Assembly: GCA_037962975.1 (NCBI GenBank)
Contig: CM075669.1
Span: 118,560,501 to 118,624,500, forward strand
Source of the DNA: Clitoria ternatea
Lineage: Eukaryota > Streptophyta > Magnoliopsida > Fabales > Fabaceae
DNA: 64,000 nt
Direction of reading: 5' to 3'
Under the pieces are notes generated by a model. That model worked only from the letters and a program-made list of their open reading frames with translations, was not told the DNA's origin and did not search any database. Each line of letters begins with the position of its first letter. Position 1 is the stretch's first letter. The position numbers were made by a program, and so were the translations under genes. Below, one piece after another: positions 56,020 to 64,000 of this stretch.

Positions 56020-57468
56020 TTAGGTTATACCTAGTGCCGTGCCCTCTTCAATGGGTTGTTTTGGGAAAACTATCTCTCGGTTTCTACAATCTACTAATAC
56101 CTTATTGGCTGAAAGCCAATCTATTCCAAGCACAATATCAAGACCCTTTAAGGGCATGCAAATCAGATCGAAGGTGAAACTCTGATCATACAACTCAAAT
56201 GCTACCTTTTTGCATATTGACGATGTGAACACACTAGGGCCAGTAGGGCTGGCCACTTCCAAAGTCCGGTTCATAGACACAGTTGGTAACTTCAACCGTT
56301 CCACGCACTCATCAGCTATAAAAGAATGGGTAGCTCCCGAATCAAAAACAACATTAAGCGTATTCATTCCAAGTGAGCACTTACATTGTACTAGATCGTT
56401 TGCTGGTGCAACATCCTCTGCATTGATGGTGTAGATCCTTCCTGTCGCTGTTGGGCCGGTATTCCTCCCTCGTATCCCGTCTCTTCTGGCCCCGTTGCCT
56501 CTGCCACCAGGACGTTGGTTATCATTCACTCTGGTTCTATCTTGAAATCCTCCTTGACGTACATTGGTGTTTGTCTGGCGGAGTTGGGGGCAGTCAGGAC
56601 GAACGTGTCCCTTCTCTCCGCAGTGGTAGCATTTAACATTTGTATCATTGCAATCCTTAGCAAAGTGGTCACCGCCGCATTTAAAGCATCCGCCATATCT
56701 TGGTCGTCCACTCATTTGTCTCCCTCGGTCATTATGGTTCTGATATCTGGTGAAGGGTTCATTCCTCCTCACGTTCCCTGGCCTCTTGAAACGTGATTGC
56801 TGAGGCCTCAGGTGCTGGTTATCTCTGCTGCACTGGCCAGAATGGGCCCTGTCATCCTCTTCGAATATTCTACATTTGTTCACTAATGCAGGGAAACTCC
56901 GGATTTCATGGTATCTGTAGGCCCTCTTGATATCCGATCTCAGTCCGTTCTCAAACTTAAGACACTTGGAGTTCTCCGTTCCTGGCTGCTGGAAGGGCGG
57001 ATAGAACAGGCACAATTCCTCAAATCTGGTCGCGTATTCTTCTACAGTCATGGAGCCCTGTTTTAACTCTATAAACTCCAGCTCTTTCCGACTCCTCACT
57101 GTGTCGGGAAAGTATTTGTCTAAGAAGCAGGCCTTGAAATCGTTCCACGTCAGTTGATTATCATCTTCAAGAAATCGGCTTCTGGCTATTTTCCACCAAT
57201 TCTCCGCTTTATCTCGCAGCATATACACTGCGCACTCCACCTTCTGAGCTTCGGTACAGCGAAGACCCCTAAAAATTCTCTCTAATTCCTGAGTCCATTT
57301 GAACGCCGCCTCAGGGTTCCGTCCTCCTAAGAATTCACTCGGCTTCCTTTTTAAGAAGCGGTCCAGCACATGGCCATCCTCAGGTTGAGTCTGGCCTTGC
57401 CTCTCAAATACATCCGCAAAGCGTTGGAATGCTGTGGCTATAGCCTCCATACTTTGACGATGCACCAT
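56020..57468 (-). CDS. F gag and protease
   Basis: This 482-codon open frame starts MVHRQSMEAIATAFQRFADV. The capsid part contains FLKRKPSEFLGG, AVYMLRDKAENWW, LTWNDFKACFLDKYFP and MTVEEYATRFEELCLFYPP. Two zinc knuckles follow, CFKCGGDHFAKDC and CYHCGEKGHVRPDC, near residues 258-295, after a basic Arg/Asn-rich stretch. Retropepsin follows with VFDSGATHSFIADEC near residue 375 and GLDIVLGIDWLSANKVLVDC near 440. The frame stops at TAA (56020-56022), where the expected residue in this clade is Tyr (GITYLFM). The ATG lies eight bases after a good splice acceptor. Nearly full-length for the family. Confidence 0.93.
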   Translation of the reverse strand: MVHRQSMEAIATAFQRFADVFERQGQTQPEDGHVLDRFLKRKPSEFLGGRNPEAAFKWTQELERIFRGLRCTEAQKVECAVYMLRDKAENWWKIARSRFLEDDNQLTWNDFKACFLDKYFPDTVRSRKELEFIELKQGSMTVEEYATRFEELCLFYPPFQQPGTENSKCLKFENGLRSDIKRAYRYHEIRSFPALVNKCRIFEEDDRAHSGQCSRDNQHLRPQQSRFKRPGNVRRNEPFTRYQNHNDRGRQMSGRPRYGGCFKCGGDHFAKDCNDTNVKCYHCGEKGHVRPDCPQLRQTNTNVRQGGFQDRTRVNDNQRPGGRGNGARRDGIRGRNTGPTATGRIYTINAEDVAPANDLVQCKCSLGMNTLNVVFDSGATHSFIADECVERLKLPTVSMNRTLEVASPTGPSVFTSSICKKVAFELYDQSFTFDLICMPLKGLDIVLGIDWLSANKVLVDCRNREIVFPKQPIEEGTALGIT

Positions 57469-57476
57469 TCCTTATC

Positions 57477-57478
57477 CT
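57477..57478 (-). promoter_or_regulatory. Candidate splice acceptor before F gag
   Basis: The minus strand reads TGTCAATTTCAG then GATAAGGA and the gag ATG at 57468. This is a good plant acceptor. Paired with the donor in the 5' LTR (GT at 60013-60012) it would define a leader intron of about 2.5 kb. Confidence 0.5.
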
Positions 57479-57740
57479 GAAATTGACATTTAAGGATAAG
57501 TATACGGAGCCACTTACTACCGATCTAGTTATTAGTCCAACAATTAATAGCTTAGCACATTATATCATTCGCCTAGGTCATACACACAATCGGACCAGGG
57601 GAAAACAACCCCTTGTCCTCAAGTCAATCATCAATCAAGTTCAACTAGCATCAGAACAATTTTCAACCATTCAATCAAAAGTCACACACACCACCGCTTA
57701 CACTTGGTAAGCATACTTTGGCCTTGGACTTTTTCGGTCC

Positions 57741-57752
57741 GCTCTGATACCA
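57741..57752 (-). promoter_or_regulatory. Primer binding site of F
   Basis: The minus strand reads TGGTATCAGAGC three bases after the 5' LTR, complementary to initiator tRNA-Met. Confidence 0.93.
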
Positions 57753-57755
57753 AAA

Positions 57756-60280
57756 TGTAACACCTTATTATTTGTAACTAATAATTCCAAAAATATGAGA
57801 AAATTTTTCACAAAAACAGTCACGTAACATCTGATATAGAAGGGAGCAGGCAAGGGGGAAACAAAGAGCATTCACGCGCATATAGCAACCTACAGAGAAG
57901 CTAAAACTGGGGCCGACTCAATGGGTTTATCGTAACACACGCGCACCAGGGCGGATTACACAACACCGTTTGTTCGCTTAAACGGGGTCTGATACCGTCC
58001 AGGCGGAGTATGGTAATGCAGCAGCGGATAGAGGTGATTTCACAAGGAAGCTTTCCTTCGAGTAACACTGGTCACTCAATAGGAGGAAATAGATAAGGGG
58101 AAGGGAGGAGAGAGATGTACATATACAGGAGTAATTTGTGAAGGAAAGAGGAAGTGATTACACCGCCGTCCAGTTCGGAAAGGCAAAACAACACCTGGAC
58201 AGACTACGTCAGTCGTTCAATTACTCAGGCGATGCTCAATACCGCCCAGCGAGACAGAATAATGCGACAACGGAGAAAGAAGGTACATAGGCGGAATCTC
58301 GAGTTGATATCTACTTGCTTCAGCATAGTTCTACGCGTTTGGGCGAACTGTCCTAGTTACTTGGGCGAGGTATGACACCGCCTAAACGAGATTTGCGCAA
58401 CGCCTCCTCAACACAACTACAAGGTAACGCCTCAATCGAATATGGATAAGGGTTCACTAGGTAAATCCTCACACTCGCACTTCACTCAGAAAAATGGGAA
58501 GTTACAGGGTACAAATGCGATAGTAGGTTGTGGAGAAAGGAGGAGTCTGAACCTATTCCGCCTAACTTAACTAATTATGACGACGCCTGGGCGGACTCAA
58601 CCACAACACCTAAATCAGGGGTTAACACCGGGGTCTGGATTGCGTTAGCACCACAATGGATAGGAAGGATATTTGGACGGTGTCCCATTATAACAACTAC
58701 ATCGCTCCAGCGTGAGTCCTCTCGCTTGGGCGAAATGTCCCCATACTTCGGGCGGGGTACGACTCCGCCCAACGTATCCGACATAAATTTTCCTAAGACA
58801 ATTCTTGATTCACTCGGACTTGGCTATACTCTGCTCAATCATACTGTCCCTGCGTATCCATTAAAACACAATTATGAAACAAGGCAACACATAGCATCAC
58901 ACACACCAAAACCATACATCCATATATACATAAGAGTGTATGTCAATATTTACAACACAAAATCGGATTTCTTCTTGTCCATAAAATTCTATTCATCCCA
59001 AAACATTAACATCCGGTATGAACCAGTCAGGGCTTAATCTAACAACGCCTTAATTAAGCCTTCCAAATGCATCAGCACTCCGCCCAGCGTTCCAGCTCTG
59101 CTTCTGATCCTCCTCACGAGAGACATTCACTGAAAATGGCCACTGCAGGGGTGAGCTTTTACATGTAAAATGATACTCACAGACTCGGTATCAGCGTCAG
59201 TACACGCTCCTGCTATCATTCAACCTTTCTCAAGTAACCAAGTTCATACAGTTCAAACAACATTCATGACACACATAATACAGAGTTTATTCCACATCCA
59301 TATATATATTCATGCATTCAAAATCATACACATATACATACATAAATTTATACACCACCACAATCGGCCTTATTTCTATATGCATGCCTGCGGATCCGAC
59401 TCGGGTAAAGACTCTCAGTTACGGTCCCCTTTTCTTCTGGCCCCTCGTCCCTCAGCTCTTACCAGGTGGCACCGGCCTCCCCACGGCGTCTCGAGACTCT
59501 CTTCTCTAGCTCCAACGGCTACCACGAGCACTATTAGGATCTAGCCAGGGTTGGTAACTGAAGGTCGTTTCCCTTGGGGTTCTTGACCTTCTATGGGTCA
59601 CCCCACTCTTACTCATGCAACTAACACATTCATTAATACACATCATCGCGCCACGAACACCTTCGCCGTAGTCGTTAAGCAAGAACGGATTTCCCACATT
59701 ACTCGTAATCATTCAGTTAATCACACTAGCGCATGTTACAATCGGTCAACAGACTAACAACATTAAGCAATCTAATTAAGAACATGCACATACATATTTT
59801 TCATAGTGACAAGAAATAGATCCATGCATATCATCCATCATTATCATCTACTAACAGGCTACACCATCGCCACGAAAATCACTATCAGAATCTTAAACCA
59901 TGCATCAGTTTTTAATGATTATAATTACATGCACACACACACACCCACACTCAGCAGTACGTTCATCCGGTACCGTTCTTAGACCATGCATTCGACATGC
60001 AAGCGCCCCCTACCTTAGAAGAACCTCAGAAACCTTTCCGTTCTTGTCGTTGGGTCCGATGTCTTTCTCCTGGTTCGTTCGGTCTTCCTTGGCTTTGTCG
60101 TATCCTGCGCCTGATTCTGGGATGGAGTGTGGTCCGTTCTCCAGTACTGCAACCAAGGTCTCCAGGAGCGAAGAGTGAGAGAAGAGAAGAAAGATGGAGA
60201 CGAAGAGAGAAAGTAGAGGATGAAGTGACGGAGGAGGGAGTCTGAAGAAATGGTAAGTGCGTTCCTCCCCAAAGGCTCAC

Positions 60281-60320
<40 letters not shown>

Positions 60321-60528
60321 CATGCGCACAGTAAGAAAAGAGTGGGATGGGAGAGTGCGTGCCCAGCAGTCACGTGCACTCCACCCCATCCCCTGACCAC
60401 CACCATTTTTATATTTTAATGGCCTAAACCTACTTAGTTAAATGCATTTAACAGTTATTTCTAGTTGAAATCAAGTCTTAATGGTTTATTCTTCATTCAG
60501 CATTTAATTTCAAAACTGGGATGTTACA
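57756..60528 (-). repeat. 5' LTR of F
   Basis: The promoter-bearing LTR in the element's sense, near-identical to 50252-53022. In minus order from 60528 it has (TA)n at 60317-60285, a CT-rich leader (60240-60160), the splice donor near 60014, and the CG-box arrays (58775-57940) close to the primer site. Confidence 0.96.
60012..60013 (-). promoter_or_regulatory. Candidate splice donor in F 5' LTR
   Basis: The minus strand reads CTAAG|GTAGGGGGCGC about 515 bp into the LTR, just after the CT-rich leader. D has CAG|GTAGGGGG at the equivalent place; C, E and G have AG|GTAAGC. Confidence 0.5.
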
Positions 60529-61370
60529 GAGGAACTCTGTGAATTCTACCCTCCTTATCAGCAAGAGGGAACTGAAACCTCTAAGTGAGTGAAATTTGAG
60601 AACGGTCTACGCCCTAACATTCAAAGGGCCATGTGCCATCAAGAGATCCAAAATTTCATGGTACTTGTGAATAAATGCCGTATTTATGAGGAACATGCTC
60701 CACCTCATCATTCCAAATTTGTCTCTAAGTTAAAGGATCAATCTTCCGGTTTCAAGAAGTAAGGGAATTTTAGAAGGGGATGTTTTCAGAGGGGTGCTCA
60801 TTCTAGTGTCCAAGCTAGAGGCAGTGGTCATGGTAATACCTTTGGCCGAGGCAATGCAAATACCAACGGGCCGAAATGCTATAGGTGTGGTGGTCCTCAC
60901 TATGTTCGCGAGTGTGTGCACCGTCATGATGTGGTGTGTTTTAATTGTGATCAAGTGGGGCATATCCGTCCTGCATGTCCTTTTCTCGTAAGACAGACTC
61001 CTATGCAAGCTAATACCCCCAACCGTGCTATTGCTCCCGCTCATGGGAACCGCGGAGGCCACAATGGTGGTAGAGGCCGTGGTAATGGAAACAATAGCAG
61101 TTGGAATGGTGGCCGTGGTGGCTATAATGGTGGAAGGCATGGTAATAGTCGTGGTAACGGCAATGGTGCCTGCGATGGAAATGGAAATGGTGGGAATCCC
61201 TAACCAACTGTTGGAAGAGTATTTGCTGTGACCGGGGAGGAAACAGCCCAAGCCGATAACTTAGTTGAAAGTAAGTGTGAAATACTCAGAAATTTCGTGC
61301 ATGTTATTTATGATTCGGGTGCAACTCATTCTTTTATATCCGAGGATTGTGTAGGCAATTGAGATTGCCA
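60529..61370 (+). pseudogene. Chromovirus C gag, second part, and protease start
   Basis: It resumes after F as ELCEFYPPYQQEGTET. It continues VKFENGLRPNIQRAMCHQE and LVNKCRIYEEHAPPH, then the zinc knuckles CYRCGGPHYVREC and CFNCDQVGHIRPAC (60877-60990). A long Gly/Asn-rich linker follows (61020-61200), then the retropepsin site VIYDSGATHSFISEDC (61297-61350). Stops occur at 60586-60588, 60760-60762 and 61201-61203, and the frame shifts near 61355. The glycine-rich stretch is longer than in F. Confidence 0.82.
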
Positions 61371-62540
61371 GTGTGTTTAATAAAAAATGCTTTTGTGGTT
61401 ACCACCCCAACCGGTACTTGTTTCATATCGGTTAACTGGTGTGATAACGGTGACGTGCTCCTAGAAGGGAGAAAGTTTGTTATGTCTTTTATTTGCCTAC
61501 CTATGAAGGGATTGGAGATCATTCTTGGTATGGATTGGCTCTCCGCAAATAAAGTCTTGGTTGACTGTCAACAACAGACTATTATTTTTCCTTCTTCAGA
61601 TGTGAGGAAATTTGATGTGCAAGGTATAGCTCAACTTTGCATATTATTATCTCTTGCCGATGGGACAAATGGTCCCGATCCCCTTGATATCCCTATGGTG
61701 TTGGAATTTTTGGATGTGTTTCTCAAAGAGTTACCCGGTTTGCCACCTCCACGGGAGGTTGAATTTGCTATTGATCTCATTCCCGGTGCAGAACCGGTGT
61801 CTATCACTCCTTATAGGATGTCTCCTATGGAGTTGGCTAAACTTAAGAAGGAAGTTAAGGAGTTACTTGAAAAAGAATTTGTTCGACCCAGTGTATCACC
61901 CTAGGGGGGCTCCTATTTTATTGGTTAAAATGAAGGATGGAACCATGCAGTTATGTGTTGATTACCACCAGCTGAACAAGATGACAATAAAGAACAGATA
62001 TCTATTGCCTCGTATCGATGATCTATTAGATAAATTAAGAGGTGTTGTGGTGTTTTTGAAGATTGATTTGCGTTCTGGTTACCACCAAATTCGAGTGAAA
62101 ATCCAGGACATTCCGAAGACTGCTTTTAGGACGCGATATGGCCATTATGAGTATATTGTAATGCCATTCAGAGTAACTAATGCTCCAACGGTGTTCATGA
62201 GTTATATGAGCCACATCTTTCATGATTACCTTGATCGTTTTTTTGTGGTATTCATTGACGACATCTTGGTGTATTCCAAGAGCCATGAGGAACATTTGAG
62301 GCTGGTGTTGAACATTCTAGAGAGAATCAGTTATACACTAAGCTCTCTAAATACGAATTCTGGTTGGCGAGCGTCCAGTTTCTTGGACATGTGATATCTG
62401 AAGAAGATGTTTCAGTGGATCCTTCTAAGGTTAAGGCCGTTATGGCATGGCCTAGACCTCCATCGGTTACTGAAATCTGAAGTTTCCTTGGACTTGCCGG
62501 TTATTATCGGAGGTTCATCGAAGGGTTTTCTCATCTTGCT
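61355..62540 (+). pseudogene. C pol: protease end and reverse transcriptase
   Basis: The frame 61347-61904 gives MKGLEIILGMDWLSANKVLV and the RT entry ELPGLPPPREVEFAIDLIPG, ending at TAG (61902-61904) in place of the Trp of SPWGAP. RT continues as LKIDLRSGYHQIRVK, MPFRVTNAP and FVVFIDDILVYSK. The frame shifts near 62320, and a CGA-to-TGA stop lies at 62478-62480 (expected EIRSFLGLAGYYRR). Confidence 0.85.
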
Positions 62541-63476
62541 AAACCTTTGACAAACTTGACAAGAAAGAACCAACGTTTTATGTGGACTATCGAGTGTGAA
62601 AGATGTTTTGAAGAACTAAAAATGAGATTGACTTCTGCGCCTATCTTGGAATTACCTGATTTACAAGAAGACTTTATGGTGTACTGTGATGCTTCCAAGC
62701 ATGGTCTTGGATATGTTTTAATGCAGAAGGAACGTGTTATAGCCTATACTTCACGCCAGTTGAGACCTCACAAAGTTAACTACTCGACTCATCACTTGGA
62801 GTTGGCGGCGGTTATGTTTGCCTTGAAGATTTGGCATTATTATCTCTATGGTTTGAGGTTCGTGGTCTTTAGTGATCACAAAAGCTTAAGATACCTCTTT
62901 GATCAAAAGGAACTGAATATGCACGAAAGGAGATGGATGGAATTCTTGAAGGACTATGATTTTAAATTGATGTATCATCCGGGGAAGGCTAATATAGTTG
63001 CAGATGCTCTTAGTCGGAAGTCTTTACATATGTCAGTCATGATGGTCAAGGAATTTGAATTGATTGAGGAATTTCAGAACTTGAATGTTGGGACCGAAAT
63101 TCAATCTTCCCAGAAGTTGTGTTTTGCTACACTAAAGATATGCAATGAGTTTTTAGAGCTTGTGAAAAAGAAACAAGAAGATGATGATTACTTACAGGAG
63201 ATGAGAAAATCTCAATATGATGGGAAAAATTTATTTCTTGTTGAAGGTGTTAATGGTTTATGTCGTGTAAAAGGTCGTGTGTATGTGCCTTCATTTGGAG
63301 ATTTGAGATATATGGCGCTGGAGGAGGCACACAAAAGAATTTTTAGTATTCACCCTGGTGCAACCAAGATGTACCAAGACATAAAGAAGAATTTTTGGTG
63401 GCCCGGAATGAAACGTGGTATTGCCAACTTTGTAGCTTCGTGCCTTATTTGTCAGAAGGCGAAAGTAGAGCATTAG
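62541..63476 (+). pseudogene. C pol: RNase H and integrase zinc region
   Basis: A 310-codon stretch holds RNase H (FMVYCDASKHGLGYVLMQK, later YHPGKANIVADALSRK with the last Asp intact, unlike F). It continues through the linker to the integrase zinc-binding part (HPGATKMYQDIKKNFWWPGM and CLICQKAKVEH). It ends at TAG (63474-63476), where CAG for Gln is expected (VEHQRP). Confidence 0.85.
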
Positions 63477-64000
63477 AGACCTTTAGGTACTTTGAGACCA
63501 CTTGATATCCCCGTTTGGAAGTGGGATGCTATTGCCATGGACTTTGTGTCTTGTTTACCTAGGACGAGGTCCAAATGTGCATATTTTCTACCGATCCGTA
63601 TGAAGAGTTCCTTACAGGATTTGGCACAGTTATACATCAAAGAAATTGTGAGGTTACATGGTGTGCCATCAAGTATTGTTTCTGATAGGGACCCCCGATT
63701 TACTTCCCGATTTTGGGGAAGCTTACATGAAACGATGGGCTCAAAATTGAAGCTAAGCTCGGCGTATCATCCTCAGACTGATGGACAATCTGAGAGAACT
63801 ATACAGAGTCTTAAGGACTTATTGGGTGCTTGTGTGTTGGAGCACGGTGGTTCATGGGAGAAATATTTGCCTCTGATTGAGTTTACCTAAAAAACAGCTT
63901 CCATTCTAGTATTGGCATGGCACCACATGAGGCGTTATATGGAAGGAGGTGTCGAACCCCTTTATGTTGGCTTGAAGTTGGTGAGAACTTGGCCTTAGGG
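63477..64000 (+). pseudogene. C pol: integrase core (runs off the end)
   Basis: It has WKWDAIAMDFVSCLPRTRSK, then a short internal loss where the WVIVDRLTKS block is expected. It continues CAYFLPIRMKSSLQDLAQLY, IVSDRDPRFTSRFWGS and YHPQTDGQSERTIQSL with the catalytic Glu. A stop at 63888-63890 falls in EFTYNN (Tyr to stop). YGRRCRTPLCWLEVGEN is still readable at the window end. Confidence 0.85.

Larger units (their letters stand above)
50252..60528 (-). mobile_element. Young Tekay/Del-type chromovirus F
   Basis: LTRs of 2771 bp (50252-53022) and 2773 bp (57756-60528) flank a 4.7 kb minus-strand gag-pol. The target duplication GAGGA (50247-50251 and 60529-60533) rejoins C gag precisely as AAG TTT GAG GAA CTC. 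Both LTRs run TGTAACACC...GATGTTACA. About 30 differences are visible between them by eye (about 1 %), mostly transitions, so the insertion is recent. Primer site (initiator tRNA-Met) and polypurine tract are intact. Gag is complete; pol has one stop before it and one frameshift. Confidence 0.96.
45824..64000 (+). mobile_element. Tekay/Del-type chromovirus C (contains F; runs off the end)
   Basis: The 5' LTR is 45824-49375, the initiator tRNA-Met primer site is at 49379, gag starts at 49764, and protease, RT, RNase H and integrase continue to the window end. F is inserted in gag at 50252-60528. Multiple stops and small deletions break the coding region. The probable left target duplication is GATAT (45819-45823). 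The 3' LTR is outside the window. Gag-pol order and sequence match the chromovirus F, and the long LTR fits the Tekay/Del clade. Confidence 0.9.

Noticed and set aside
61025..61231. Val/Met-rich 68-codon frame
   Set aside because: It is an alternative frame of the Gly/Asn-rich linker in C gag.

Overview
This window is plant nuclear DNA made almost entirely of LTR retrotransposons inserted into one another. I see no ordinary host gene. The lineages present are SIRE/Maximus-type Ty1-copia, Tekay/Del-type Ty3-gypsy chromoviruses with 2.7-5 kb LTRs, and an Ogre/Tat-type Ty3-gypsy element. The A+T-rich base composition and the very frequent TAATCGATTA and CTCGCTCAAGCGAG motifs suggest pericentromeric heterochromatin of a phaseoloid legume of the soybean/bean group. 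That assignment is inference from general familiarity, not a search.

Layout. (1) Positions 1-2605 are part of a minus-strand chromovirus LTR (G), the same family as element C. (2) Positions 2606 to about 4390 are an older minus-strand chromovirus LTR fragment (H). (3) About 4391-34299 is an old plus-strand Ogre/Tat element (O): 5' LTR, tRNA-Arg-type primer site, extra ORF1, gag, protease, RT, two RNase H domains and integrase, all full of stops. (4) O is split by a minus-strand copia element A (9052-27608, target duplication TGACA). A has lost its reverse transcriptase but keeps an intact 339-residue extra ORF. (5) A is split by a non-coding element D (10592-20542, target duplication ATGTT), apparently a non-autonomous relative of F. 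(6) O is cut at 34300 by a second copia element B. B's LTR is split by E (34662-44070), a non-coding chromovirus derivative with a 5.1 kb LTR. B's internal region is split by a plus-strand chromovirus C (45824 to beyond 64000). (7) C's gag is split by F (50252-60528, minus strand, target duplication GAGGA), a young element with near-identical LTRs and almost intact gag-pol.

The most interesting signal is not a gene. Every LTR family here carries an array of short palindromes set at about 21 bp (two helical turns), often in pairs separated by a further 30, 41, 51 or 71 bp. The palindrome differs by lineage: TAATCGATTA in the copia elements, GAATCGATTC in E and H, and a CTCGCTCAAGCGAG-like box in C, D and F. 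The spacing rule is the same. In the copia elements the array lies about 110-150 bp upstream of a TATA box, and it is repeated upstream of the extra ORF of element A, which seems to have its own promoter. Other notable signals are a run of ten mini-hairpins with variable stems and three-base loops in the LTR of D, and a conserved splice donor/acceptor arrangement predicting that chromovirus transcripts splice out most of the long LTR before gag.
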